Positions 18,153 through 26,887 of a stretch of DNA of 64,000 nt are shown one piece after another. A program made the translations under genes and the position numbers. The stretch is taken from positions 372,001 to 436,000 of the forward strand of contig NZ_FOCL01000005.1 of the NCBI RefSeq assembly GCF_900110105.1, read 5' to 3'. Numbering within the stretch: the stretch's first letter is position 1; every line of letters starts with the position of its first letter. This DNA comes from Mucilaginibacter gossypiicola. Its GTDB lineage: Bacteria; Bacteroidota; Bacteroidia; Sphingobacteriales; Sphingobacteriaceae. The notes under the pieces are model-generated. The model saw nothing but the letters and a program-made list of their open reading frames with translations. It had not been told where the DNA came from and did no database searches.

Positions 18153-18698
18153 ATGCTAGACCCTTTTTACCTGGAATGTGGTGACCTGCTTGTACATCCT
18201 TTCCGCCCGGAAGATTTCGAAGTTTATGATGAATGGGTTTCGGCTGTATTTGACCTTTTTTCTGACAATGAAATGTTGCTTTTTATACCTGAAAAAAGAA
18301 TTGCCAATAAAGCTGAAGCTGAAACATGGCTGAAGCTTACGCTGCTTAATTTTCATTCCGGCCAGAACTATGTTTATTTTATTACTGACAGGGAAAATTC
18401 TAAGCTTTTGGGTGTCATCGATATTTTAACACCTGCGAAGGTCAGGCAATTTTATCAACTGCAACAATATCCGCACTTTGTCGAATTTTACCTGCGGAAA
18501 CAATCAACCGGGCAGTCGATCATGACGACCTTATTGCCGATGCTGATCGGACAACTCAGAAAGCAAGGCATCAATACCCTGGCGGCCGTCGCAAACCGGA
18601 ATAATATAGCTGCAAAAAAAGTCTTGAGAAAATCAGGGTTTAAAATTCGTGAGGCTTTTGATCATAACCAGGATTTGTATGAGATAAATGCTGCATAA
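18153..18698 (+). CDS. GNAT-family N-acetyltransferase (paralogue 1)
   Basis: The 181-aa protein has a RimJ/RimL-type GNAT fold: LLVHPFRPEDFEVYDEW start, strand with LLGVIDI, and RNNIAAKKVLRKSGF near the end, the usual acetyl-CoA-side helix. It probably transfers an acetyl group to a small molecule or protein amine. It is clearly related to the acetyltransferase at about 31 kb (shared PEKRI--AEAE-WL, FVEFYL, AAKKVL-SGF). AT-rich DNA before its ATG carries the promoter. Substrate unknown. Confidence 0.75.
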   Translation: MLDPFYLECGDLLVHPFRPEDFEVYDEWVSAVFDLFSDNEMLLFIPEKRIANKAEAETWLKLTLLNFHSGQNYVYFITDRENSKLLGVIDILTPAKVRQFYQLQQYPHFVEFYLRKQSTGQSIMTTLLPMLIGQLRKQGINTLAAVANRNNIAAKKVLRKSGFKIREAFDHNQDLYEINAA

Positions 18699-18748
18699 TC
18701 AGCCACCATTAAAAGCATAATAATTAGGTGATTTCCGAATGATCGATT

Positions 18749-18970
18749 TTATTTCGACCAGGAAGCGCCGCCGTCTATCCTGATGGAAGTTATTGTCTTA
18801 GTACCAATCGCTACGTTATCCGTGTCTGGCTCGTAACTAAAATAGAATAGTCCGCTTTCGCTATCAAAATTCCTGAAATAAACTGTCGCCTCAACGTTGT
18901 CCGCCACCAGGCTGATTACAGATTGATTAGCTATCAAATTGTTCTGTTCTATAAATTCTCTAATACCCAT
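18749..18970 (-). CDS. Small unknown beta-type protein
   Basis: The 73-aa protein starts MGIREFIEQNNL and continues with alternating strands (SVISLVADNVEATVYFRNF, GLFYFSYEP) and ends GGASWSK. No membrane or signal segment. It is convergent with the acetyltransferase. A compact single-domain protein is plausible; no family recognised. Confidence 0.5.
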   Translation of the reverse strand: MGIREFIEQNNLIANQSVISLVADNVEATVYFRNFDSESGLFYFSYEPDTDNVAIGTKTITSIRIDGGASWSK

Positions 18971-19160
18971 GGTCAGATAAGGAACAAGTTGACTTAATGT
19001 TTCATGTCATTCGTAAGCCGCTAAAACAGGGTGATTGGCAGGACACGTGCTCGTTTGACTGGTTGAGACTGTTACCAACTTTGCGGACCTGGCCGGTTCA
19101 GAGGATAATTTTGTTTGATTTAACTGCTGGTTAACCTTTTAATAAATAGCATAAGTATTT

Positions 19161-19188
19161 AATAAAAGGCTGATCGTAATGATCAGCC
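19161..19188 (-). terminator. Terminator of the histone H1-like gene
   Basis: On the minus strand GGCTGATC, five bases, GATCAGCC is followed by TTTTATT. Perfect 8-bp stem plus T-rich tail, 27 bp after the stop of the histone H1-like gene. Confidence 0.8.
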
Positions 19189-19214
19189 CTATCCCAAAAC
19201 ATTTTTTAATTTGC

Positions 19215-19391
19215 TTATTGTGCGTTCTTTTTTTCTGTTACTTCTTTGCGGATATCTGTAGCAAGGACTTTCAATGCCTGCATGGCGTTGCGCAGTCGAG
19301 TACCTGCCGCTTTGTTACCTTTGTCATAAAAACTTGCTGCATCTGCTTCCGCCGCCGCGATTACTTCTTTTACTTTTTCGAAATTTTCCAT
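19215..19391 (-). CDS. Histone H1-like small DNA-binding protein
   Basis: The 58-aa product begins MENFEKVKEVIAAAEADAA, followed by SFYDKGNKAAGTRLRNAMQ and ALKVLATDIRKEVTEKKNAQ. This matches the short histone H1-like proteins common in Bacteroidota, which are helical, Lys/Ala-rich and thought to act in nucleoid packing. The length is typical. A terminator follows, and a compact palindrome (TGCTAA-A-TTAGTA) lies 18 bp upstream. Carriage on a mobile element may help silence or compact the incoming DNA. Confidence 0.8.
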   Translation of the reverse strand: MENFEKVKEVIAAAEADAASFYDKGNKAAGTRLRNAMQALKVLATDIRKEVTEKKNAQ

Positions 19392-19408
19392 TACATAATT
19401 TTTAAGGG

Positions 19409-19421
19409 TGCTAAATTAGTA
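19409..19421. promoter_or_regulatory. Short-spacer variant of the TGCTAA/TTAGTA palindrome
   Basis: TGCTAA and TTAGTA separated by one base, 18 bp upstream of the histone H1-like start. Half-sites equal those of the 17-bp palindromes elsewhere, but the spacer is 1 instead of 5, so it may be a variant site or chance. Confidence 0.3.
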
Positions 19422-19664
19422 TTTATACGCAAAACCTTATTCCAGGGCTACGGAAGAACTTTGGTTGCTAAAGTTTCTCATATGAAAATAAAATACAACG
19501 CTAAGTACACGGACCTTTACAGTTGAATTATTGTCAGGAGAAAATGCGTCCTGAGACTACATTCACAAAAAAGGTTTGTCTTAAAACCTTTCACATGAAA
19601 AAAAACGCTGCGTCCTTCTCTGCATAGATATGCCCCTGCAAACATAATAGCTATCAAAAAAAAG

Positions 19665-19695
19665 TTGGTAATCTGCCAACATTGTATTATCTTTG
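19665..19695 (+). promoter_or_regulatory. Bacteroidota-type promoter for higBA
   Basis: TTGG at 19665 and TATCTTTG (TAnnTTTG consensus) at 19688, with a 19-bp spacer, match the -33/-7 promoter of Bacteroidota housekeeping sigma factor. The toxin gene starts about 110 bp downstream. Confidence 0.55.
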
Positions 19696-19805
19696 ATCTA
19701 TCATTCCGGGAAGGTCCCGGTTGAGCGACGTAAAATGCAATAGTGCAAAGTTTAAATGTAAAAATGTAAGGAGATCGCCGATGGCTAACAAAAAACAAAG
19801 AAACG

Positions 19806-20099
19806 ATGACCATCATCTATCAAAAGAAATTACAGGATTTCGCTAAGAAACACGCAGACGCCGCTAACAGCATCTCTACCTGGAGAAAGGTAGTGCAAGA
19901 GGCCAAATGGGAAAAAGGAACCGATATAACGGCCGACTTTCCAAAAGCAAAACTAATACCCGCGAAAAGGGCCCGCTTCAAGATCACCGGTAACAAATAC
20001 CGGCTGATCATCGAATTGGATTATGCAGATCAAATCGTAGAAGTACGTTTTATCGGCACCCATTCAGAATTTGATCAGATAGATGCGGGTACCATTTAG
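19806..20099 (+). CDS. higB: HigB-type toxin (mRNA interferase, RelE superfamily)
   Basis: The 97-aa protein has the HigB_toxin pattern: ISTWRKVVQEAKWEKGTDI, FPKAKLIPAKRARFKITGNKYRLIIELDY and EVRFIGTHSEFDQIDAGTI. HigB toxins cut mRNA on the ribosome. It lies 17 bp before the antitoxin gene, in the toxin-first order usual for higBA. A promoter is visible upstream. On an island it would favour stable maintenance; phage defence is also possible. Confidence 0.85.
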   Translation: MTIIYQKKLQDFAKKHADAANSISTWRKVVQEAKWEKGTDITADFPKAKLIPAKRARFKITGNKYRLIIELDYADQIVEVRFIGTHSEFDQIDAGTI

Positions 20100-20116
20100 G
20101 GTTAACCTACTACGAT

Positions 20117-20491
20117 ATGACCAAAAAGCATTGGTTTTTACTGGAAACTGAACAACAGTACAATGAGGCTGTTGCCAGGTATGAAACAATCAAGTATGCA
20201 ACAGCAGGGGAGGACCACCGCGAGAAACTCCTGTTGGTGCATTTGATTGCTAATTATGAAGAAAAAAACTGGGGCCTCCCTGAGGTTGACCCGGTGGAAA
20301 TGATCAAGATCCGTATGGAGGATTTCGGTTACAAAGCATCGGACCTTGCCGCTGTTTACGGCGATAAGGGCACCGTAAGCAAGGTGCTGAATTACAAGCA
20401 GCCGTTATCGTTGACGATGATCCGCAAATTCAGCGAATTTCTACGATTGCCCGCGGCGGCGCTGCTCAAAGAATACGACCTTGTCAATTGA
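20117..20491 (+). CDS. higA: HigA-type antitoxin with helix-turn-helix
   Basis: The 124-aa protein follows higB. Its N-terminal half is helical (YNEAVARYETIKYATA, REKLLLVHLIANYEE) and the C-terminal half is a helix-turn-helix of the HigA/Xre type (MIKIRMEDFGYKASDLAAVYGDKGTVSKVL, LSLTMIRKFSEFLRLPAAALLKEY). It should bind and neutralise HigB and repress the shared promoter. Full length, no anomalies. Confidence 0.85.
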   Translation: MTKKHWFLLETEQQYNEAVARYETIKYATAGEDHREKLLLVHLIANYEEKNWGLPEVDPVEMIKIRMEDFGYKASDLAAVYGDKGTVSKVLNYKQPLSLTMIRKFSEFLRLPAAALLKEYDLVN

Positions 20492-20713
20492 AATAAGAGC
20501 AGGCCGTTGTCTTGAGGTGAAGACCGACATATCCGCAAAAGTTTTTTCAGAACCTCTGAAGCGCTTATTTTTGATCCTCTATTACTATAAAGCGGGATCA
20601 CATCAAAGTAGATTAAAACGAATCCATGACTACGGCTTTGACTTCTTCAATGCTGTGCAGGCAGAGAAATTTTTCAAAATATCAAAAATCACTTTAGCCA
20701 GTCACTAAATATT

Positions 20714-20893
20714 CTAATTATGCAGCATCCAGTGATATCTCCAGCACCGCATGCACCGGTATCTTTTTAAGGGTATCCAAAATAAAAAGCTTTTCATGAA
20801 AATGGTTCGCGGAACACGCTGGAAATCGGAATAATTCGCGCCGCAGCTGCAGGTTTTCGGTGGTGTTGTGCCTCTTTTTGTAGTGTAATTCAT
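20714..20893 (-). CDS. Small zinc-ribbon-like protein
   Basis: About 59 aa from ATG at 20893 (a TTG 30 bases upstream is a weaker start). Two cysteine pairs, CSCG near the N-terminus and CMRC near the C-terminus, bracket a stretch rich in Arg and aromatics (KRYRCMRCWRYHW), as in small zinc ribbons. Could bind DNA, RNA or act as a protein adaptor. It is convergent with higBA. Coding status rests on the Cys pairs and is moderate. Confidence 0.5.
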   Translation of the reverse strand: MNYTTKRGTTPPKTCSCGANYSDFQRVPRTIFMKSFLFWIPLKRYRCMRCWRYHWMLHN

Positions 20894-20923
20894 GATTGTA
20901 GGAGAAATTAATTGCCCCCACAA

Positions 20924-21410
20924 AAAAGGCTATGAATTGGTTTCGTAAATATAACTTATCCCTGACGTTAAAAACACTTCCGTGAATTATTTGTCCTGCT
21001 GAATTGAGTGAAATACTTTAGGTGCAATTTTCAATTCGACGACGACAAGCCCGGTCAAATCCCGACCCGGCCCTTTGGGTGCTGCGCCCGGTACCTAAAC
21101 CGGAAGGCAGTCGTGATTTCTCCGGCCGATTTATTTCTTTCAGACTTTTTCATCCTGTTCCTCCCGCCCCATTTTTCTAATAGCATTCTTGTTTAATGTT
21201 GTTCATTCAGCCTTTGCTGAGGCAAATTTACACCTCTTCGGCGGTCAAGGCCATGCAAATGCCGCATAAAGAATCTCCACACCTCCGCTGTGCGCCGGGT
21301 AGTATTCTTTAAGCGGCAGCCTTGGCTCGCCAGCCCCACGCACGAGTTTATTGCCTCTATCAAAGGCCAAATGAGGCTTTTGCTGAAACGATTAAAAAAA
21401 GCAGATCAGC
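20924..21410. other. Gene-less stretch before the 290-aa gene
   Basis: No convincing gene. The centre (about 21040-21120) is GC-rich with CCGGT-type repeats (CCCGGTCAAATCCCGACCCGG), the edges AT-rich. It may hold the leader or promoter of the following gene. No terminator or tRNA seen. Confidence 0.4.
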
Positions 21411-22283
21411 ATGAAGAAGGTAGTAGACAGACACACAGTCGCCCACCTGTGGGCAAACAAGGCGCAGAGCGAAGCACGCACGGCACGAGGTAATTTCTTT
21501 TTCAACGACGACCGGATCTGGTCGTATGGTTCCCATTTTCTGATCGCTTACCACACGCACAACGACAGGGGACAGCATGCGGTGGTGATCACCCGCAGCA
21601 GGTATAGTAATACTACGGCCGAACAGGTGGGTATTGTCCGCAGCGCATCCGGCCACCTGAAACAGTTGACCGTTCCTGAGGCGGGAATGGACAACAGGCA
21701 GCTTTTCGAAAAATGGTATGACGAAATAACCGGGATCGCGGGCAAGCTGGGCAATGCCCGGAAACCGGAAAAATATATCGCGCAGATCAGGGGGATCATG
21801 GCCGAAGCAACAGCTTATGTAGAATTTTTTGGGATTGAAATGCCGGAGCGCATGGTGGAAGCCGGTAAAATTCAAAGTTCTGAGCAGTTCGCCGCGATGC
21901 TGGCAAAGGAAGCGGAATTAACAAAAACGGCGTTCGAAAAAAGAAGGGCGGCAGAGAATAAAGCCCATAAATCGCAGTTAAAAGACTGGCGCGCCTTCAA
22001 AACAGCGTACATTAAAACACGTGACGGTTATGATTATCTCCGCTTTAACCATACGACCAAACGGGTGCAAACCTCGCAGCGCGTGGAAATTCCGGAAGCG
22101 ATAGCACGGGAATTTTATAACCTTGTGTTGCAGACCATAGCATCAGGCGGATGCGCTGATTGCAGGATAAGCCTGATGGAAAAGTACGAGGTTGCGGAAA
22201 TCAATAAGGATTTTATCAAAGTGGGTTGCCATAAAATAACCCTCAAAGAAATCCGGTCATTCACCAGAAAACTGGGCTGGTGA
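21411..22283 (+). CDS. Plasmid/phage-type protein of unknown function
   Basis: The 290-aa protein starts MKKVVDRHTVAHLWANKAQ, followed by ARTARGNFFFNDDRIWSYG and FLIAYHTH--RGQHAVVITRSRYSNTTA. This N-terminal block recurs in plasmid and phage proteins of unknown role. The middle (about 170-200) is a charged coiled-coil-like helix (ELTKTAFEKRRAAENKAHK) and the C-terminus has a CxxC pair (GGCADCRISL). Cytoplasmic. GC content is like the conjugation module, so it probably belongs to the same element. Function unknown. Confidence 0.7.
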   Translation: MKKVVDRHTVAHLWANKAQSEARTARGNFFFNDDRIWSYGSHFLIAYHTHNDRGQHAVVITRSRYSNTTAEQVGIVRSASGHLKQLTVPEAGMDNRQLFEKWYDEITGIAGKLGNARKPEKYIAQIRGIMAEATAYVEFFGIEMPERMVEAGKIQSSEQFAAMLAKEAELTKTAFEKRRAAENKAHKSQLKDWRAFKTAYIKTRDGYDYLRFNHTTKRVQTSQRVEIPEAIAREFYNLVLQTIASGGCADCRISLMEKYEVAEINKDFIKVGCHKITLKEIRSFTRKLGW

Positions 22284-22362
22284 ACAATCAAATAAGGTCC
22301 CGGGGATGCCTGGATCAAATTAAGTGTGTATCAGTGATATGCAGGAGGGAAAGTCATCCGGC

Positions 22363-22420
22363 GGCCATGGCGCCGCCATGGCCCTCGTCCGGTCGGCCAG
22401 TTTTTCATACTGACCGGCCG
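22363..22420. repeat. Two adjacent GC-rich inverted repeats
   Basis: First: GGCCATGGCG, one base, CGCCATGGCC (perfect 10-bp arms). Second: CCGGTCGGCCAGT, then TTTTCAT, then ACTGACCGG, an imperfect hairpin. They lie in a 346-bp gene-less stretch (22284-22629) whose rest is AT-rich. The block could be a terminator of the 290-aa gene, a protein-binding site or an oriT-like structure; no relaxase is nearby to support the last. Confidence 0.5.
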
Positions 22421-22629
22421 AAGCTGGTGATTTCAATGCATTTCAGGAAATAAAGCTCGATTATGCATGCGCATTAGGCTTTTCATCGTTTTTTATTGAT
22501 GAGGTGTTTATGCTTTTAATATCAATGATTTCTGGTGTCCTTTTAGGTTGAGGAATAATGCGTGATTAAATTTCAATGATAGTAATTATATTAATAATAA
22601 TATATCGTTGATTTGGTTTCGGGAAAATG

Positions 22630-23503
22630 CTAATCCTCGTTATAGCTTTGGTTATTCCGGAGCCATTCAGCCATGTTTTCCGGTAATTCATAATTCCCTT
22701 CGTAAAGTAAATTTGTTTTTCCTTTAATCAAATAAGGATTGCCAATCTTTATCCATTGACTTTCCTGCGGTAATAGAAGATTCTTAACTTTTATATCCGG
22801 CTCGTTTGCCTTTTTTTTCCATTGCTCTGAATACGGGCGCAATTCGCGGGCCGTTCAGATAAATGAGGTAAGCAGGTTTAGCCCATATAAATTTTACAAT
22901 GACATTCGTGCTCAGCCAGGTGTCATTAAGTCTCATCCACATCATTTCATCCCTCAGATCCAATTTTTCAAACGCCTTAACCTTTGGCTGCCTTTCAAGA
23001 TATTTATCGACGATATAATCTTTTAAAGCTATCTGGCTGATGCCGCGGTCAAGCGAAATCTTACCATAATCCTCTTGTCGTGCAGTGATCTGCCGGGGGG
23101 GATTTAACAGCATTTCGTTGCTATAAACAAATGACTGACTAATTTCTGCACTGCGTAAGTAGGGACTGAAATATTTTACCGGTACTTCAGGCTCTATATG
23201 GAAGTTTTCCATTTCAAAGTCTTCGCGGCGTAGAAATTCGATGCCATAGAAAGGGGCCATAGCCAAAATGTTTTTTTTGATATGGTGGTTATAAATCAGA
23301 TAACATTTTGACAACTTTCTCTCTTGGACCAACGACGAAAAATGTATTATAAGATCCTGGTCAGGATTTGACGACTCATCAATTTGTTGGAATAAGTATT
23401 GCACCGGCAAACCTTCAACTTTTCCTTTTACAGAAAATTGAACATCCTTTTGATGCACGATGATCTGCATCCCTGGAAATAAAAGGGTTAGTCGCTCAAT
23501 CAT
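22630..23503 (-). pseudogene. Unknown protein gene, frameshifted in an A8 run
   Basis: The first 239 codons run from ATG 23503 to a stop at 22784, ending MEKKGKRAGYKS. Shifting frame in a run of eight A (eight T at 22811-22818 on the + strand) continues as MEKKANEPDIKVKNLLLPQ to the stop at 22630, giving about 290 aa in one piece with seven A. Body: mixed alpha/beta with no signal peptide; IYNHHIKKNILAMAPFYG and WMRLNDTWLSTN are its best marks. Function unknown. It may be broken, slippery or mis-sequenced. Confidence 0.6.
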
Positions 23504-23651
23504 AATTCAAAAATGAAGAATCTTCCGAAATATTAAAAGAATACGCTTTTAATTTCCACTATTAATTAAACGGTATGATTTGCAACTTAACCCTTCTTGA
23601 ATTTTTATTCCAGCACAAAATTGTCCGGTCCCTTATACTTTTAACTTTGGT

Positions 23652-24611
23652 TTATTCGCTTTGATCTTTGCTGCTAACTGCTGAAGTAACCAGGACAATT
23701 TTTCCAAGCGTATGATGTTGTTCCAGTTCGTCATAAGCACTTGCGACGTCACTGAGTGGATAAGTACCGGCAATAGGAATCTCCAACTCCCCTTTATCAA
23801 CCATCTCTGACAGTTCTTGGAGCACATCGGCATTGCCTGCGGCGGCATTACCGTCGGTCTTTACTTTGTACTTTTTTGCTGCGTCGAAGTCAATTATGGT
23901 ATTGATGCGATCCGGCGGGATATCCATGTAAACAGCCATCGCGACGTAGCCTTTACCCGATGTGTCTATAAAAGCATCTGCTTTCTTTCCGTTCAAAGCC
24001 TCTTCGATATTTTTCTGAGTATCTCCATGATACAATGCCGGGATAATCCCGTGATCACTTAGCCACTCGTGATGGGGTTCGCTTGCAAGGCCAACCACGG
24101 TGACTCCTTGTTTTTTTGCAAGTTGCACCGCAATAGCACCTACGCCTCCGGCCGCACCGGAAACAATCACAGTATCACCATCCTTCAGGCTCACCGCCTT
24201 TACCGCTGCATAAGCCGTCGTGCCCGCGACAAATAAACCACCGGCAACCTCCCAGGATACGTTTGCCGGACGGTAAACCAACTGATCTTCCTTAACAACA
24301 ACATAGTCGGCCTGTGCGTTTCTTTCATTTGTAAATCCGATCACTTCATCGCCTGCCTTAAATTGCCCGGCTTTTCCGCCGACAGCTTCTACGATGCCCG
24401 CAAAGTCAGTTCCCTGTCCCGAGGGAAATGTAGAGGGGAACATTTTCTCCATTTTTCCTTCACGTATAGAAGCCTCACCGGGATTGATCCCTGCAGTTTT
24501 GATTTTCACCAGGACTTCTCCCGCGCCGGCTTCCGGCTTGGGTGTTTCCACAATATGTAAAACATCGCTGTGTCCGAAATGATCATAGCGAACGGCTTGA
24601 TTTGTTTTCAT
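23652..24611 (-). CDS. NADPH-dependent quinone oxidoreductase-like (MDR family)
   Basis: The 319-aa protein has the GroES-like N-terminal domain (HFGHSDVLHIVETP-P, GEVLVKIKTAGINPGE) and a Rossmann domain with VSGAAGGVGAIAVQLAKK (about residues 150-170). The zinc ligands of alcohol dehydrogenases are absent, as in quinone oxidoreductases. It likely reduces quinones or reactive carbonyls with NADPH. It stands alone on the minus strand; AT-rich DNA precedes its ATG. Full length. Confidence 0.88.
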   Translation of the reverse strand: MKTNQAVRYDHFGHSDVLHIVETPKPEAGAGEVLVKIKTAGINPGEASIREGKMEKMFPSTFPSGQGTDFAGIVEAVGGKAGQFKAGDEVIGFTNERNAQADYVVVKEDQLVYRPANVSWEVAGGLFVAGTTAYAAVKAVSLKDGDTVIVSGAAGGVGAIAVQLAKKQGVTVVGLASEPHHEWLSDHGIIPALYHGDTQKNIEEALNGKKADAFIDTSGKGYVAMAVYMDIPPDRINTIIDFDAAKKYKVKTDGNAAAGNADVLQELSEMVDKGELEIPIAGTYPLSDVASAYDELEQHHTLGKIVLVTSAVSSKDQSE

Positions 24612-24840
24612 AGTTAAAATAATTTACTGATGATTCAACGATGCTGACGCGAAATTGTTCCTTAAAATTTCATGATGGGAATTGAAAATTACTTATACGT
24701 CAATTTCAAATCTGCTGAGCTGGCAGTGAATGATGGACCAATGTCAAAAATAGCAAGGTGATAATAATAATAGCATATCTGAAATTTACGCTAACTTTAA
24801 ACATTGTCAGTTAGTTACGCCTTAGTTTGCCTGTGTCAAT

Positions 24841-25557
24841 ATGAAAATCTACCACATTATTCCGTTATTGATATTACTTATATCCCCAGTTGCCGGGCTG
24901 TGTCAAACAGGTTTGGACACAGCTGCTGTTTTAACTGGTACGGCAAAGCGCGCTATACCAGTTTCAGACCCCATTAGACCCTCAGCACCTGAGACTTTTA
25001 AACCGGCTAGGGTTCCGAAACCATCAGCGAAGAATGTCCACGAAGCAGAGAAAGAAAAAGAAACAACTAAGCGGGATTTAACACCGGCAGCGTCATCTGC
25101 ATTGGACCCTTCCGATTCGACGGTCTCTAAAGCCTTTCAGGCCTCGCAGGTTTCCTACTATGCAGCTATTGAAAAGAGAAACCTGAATAACAAAATTATT
25201 AACGATTCGGTACGGTCATATTATTTGTGGGCGCTTCAAAACCGTAAACTGATTATCAGCCGCCAACAGTGTACCGGAAATCTCATTTTTATCCTGGTGG
25301 TCACATTGGTATTGAGCGGGTTAATTTTCTCCGGGATCCAATTTTATATCGCGTTAAAAAGCCTGAAGAAGCGTTCAGGAGGAGCCAATACAGCTACTTC
25401 GTTTAAAGCGTCATTATCAGGTATCGAGGTTTCGTCATCAGTATTGGGGGTGATTGTCCTGACTATTTCGATCGTGTTTTTCTACCTCTACTTATCCCGC
25501 GTTTATCCGTTGGTTTCATTGGATCAAATACCGGTTCAGCTACCCGAAATTAAGTAA
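24841..25557 (+). CDS. Exported protein with two C-terminal membrane helices
   Basis: The 238-aa protein has a signal peptide (about 1-21, ending GLC-QT; the Cys could also mark a lipoprotein). A Pro/Ala/Lys-rich, probably disordered linker (about 35-95) and a helical part follow. Two membrane helices end the protein (about 142-165 and 200-220). No enzymatic motif. It could be a sensor or stress membrane protein. Monocistronic. Confidence 0.6.
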   Translation: MKIYHIIPLLILLISPVAGLCQTGLDTAAVLTGTAKRAIPVSDPIRPSAPETFKPARVPKPSAKNVHEAEKEKETTKRDLTPAASSALDPSDSTVSKAFQASQVSYYAAIEKRNLNNKIINDSVRSYYLWALQNRKLIISRQQCTGNLIFILVVTLVLSGLIFSGIQFYIALKSLKKRSGGANTATSFKASLSGIEVSSSVLGVIVLTISIVFFYLYLSRVYPLVSLDQIPVQLPEIK

Positions 25558-26048
25558 ATTACTTAAATCAGGGTGTAAGATTAATAACGCGATTTCGCTC
25601 ACCCGAAAATAGTGGTAAGGAACAGGCTGTTCATTTGATACAATTCCTGGAATAATGTTTAAAGGTGCTCTAACCCATTATAGACTATAGCAAGAAGTTG
25701 CGTTTTTACATTTGCCACCTTTGATTTTTTTAACCCGAATTTCCGTTGTTCATTGAATCAATTGTGGCGATAAAATTGGTAATCACAGATTGGTGACCCT
25801 GATTGGGGAACCACTGATTTTGTAAGTAGCTGGTGAAATCTAATTTTCTTTGCTAAAATATCTCCCGGATCATTCGAAAAAATGCCTTTTGAATGAACCT
25901 CGCAAAAGTGAGGGTTATTGTTTTTAAAAAAAGACTATTAATGTCGGCAAGCGGTTCAATTCAGCAAGTTGTATTTCCGGATAAGGCCCCTGAAATTTTA
26001 TATTGAAACACACGGACAACATAGGTGACAGGGAAAGTGGTTTCGTTA
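25558..26048. other. Gene-less stretch with one hairpin
   Basis: AT-rich, no convincing coding frame. A hairpin AACCTCGC / GTGAGGGTT with T-rich sequence after it (about 25895-25925) could end a + transcript. Nothing else recognised. Confidence 0.4.
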
Positions 26049-26411
26049 TTATTCTGCTTTCATATCCCGTATGAGCTTTGAACGATGTTGTTTTCCCCAT
26101 TCAGCAATTACTTCAATAATTGGCTTTACGGTTTCTCCGTATTCAGTTAGTTCGTATTCTACGGCGATCGGTTTGGTATTCAAAACACTGCGTTTTACCA
26201 GGCCGTTAAGCTCCAGCTCTTGCAATTCTTTGGAGAGCATTTTCGCAGCTACACCGTTAATGCTTTCCTTTAAAGCCATGAACCGCATTGGCCCGAAGTT
26301 TAAAGCCCCGATGATCCGTATTTTCCATTTTCCGCTTAACAATTCCATCGTATCGCGGATAGCCAGGTGGTGTGCTTTGCAGGCACTTTCGTTCAGTTCT
26401 TCCTTTTCCAT
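26049..26411 (-). CDS. HxlR-family transcriptional regulator
   Basis: The 120-aa protein is a winged-helix HxlR protein: CKAHHLAIRDTMELLSGKWKIRIIGAL, then FGPMRFMALKESINGVAAKMLSKELQELELNGLV and YELTEYGETVKPII. The near-N-terminal Cys is often redox- or electrophile-sensing in this family. Divergent from the DoxX gene with about 100 bp between, so it likely controls the DoxX-hydrolase pair. Confidence 0.9.
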   Translation of the reverse strand: MEKEELNESACKAHHLAIRDTMELLSGKWKIRIIGALNFGPMRFMALKESINGVAAKMLSKELQELELNGLVKRSVLNTKPIAVEYELTEYGETVKPIIEVIAEWGKQHRSKLIRDMKAE

Positions 26412-26512
26412 AGCTCATGTGTGGTTTCCTTCAGGTAACTGGTTTCTAAAAGTAAACCCATTACAAAAGTAAATCATTGTCTTGGTAGTTTTGAAAAAAA
26501 AAAGTTATTTCT

Positions 26513-26887
26513 ATGAAGCAAAAGAAACTTATTTATTGGGCAACCACGGGTTTGGTTGTTGCGGGTATGCTCCTGTCAGTCGTCAATTATTTCTTCAACC
26601 CCGAACTGAAAGTCGCTTATGCGCACATTGGCTTTCCGGATTGGTTCCGGATAGAGCTGGGTATTGCCAAGCTTTGCGGGGCATTGGCGCTCGCCATTCC
26701 GGTGGTCAGACCCCTTATCAAGGAGTGGGCCTATTTTGGCTTCTTTGTCAATTTCTCTTCAGCTATCCTTGCGCATTACATGGTGCATGATCCCTTATTC
26801 AACCTCGCCGCCCCATTCATCATGCTCGTTTTAGTAATCATATCTTATATCTCTTACCATTCCATCAACAAACATGAAATCAAATAA
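26513..26887 (+). CDS. DoxX-like membrane protein
   Basis: The 124-aa protein has four membrane helices (about 7-27, 48-66, 72-92, 96-117). The pattern HIGFPDWFRIELGIAKLCGALALAIP is typical of DoxX-like family proteins. It is divergent from an HxlR regulator and overlaps the next gene by 14 bp, so the two are co-translated. Probable role in membrane redox or stress response; the substrate is not known. Confidence 0.8.
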   Translation: MKQKKLIYWATTGLVVAGMLLSVVNYFFNPELKVAYAHIGFPDWFRIELGIAKLCGALALAIPVVRPLIKEWAYFGFFVNFSSAILAHYMVHDPLFNLAAPFIMLVLVIISYISYHSINKHEIK

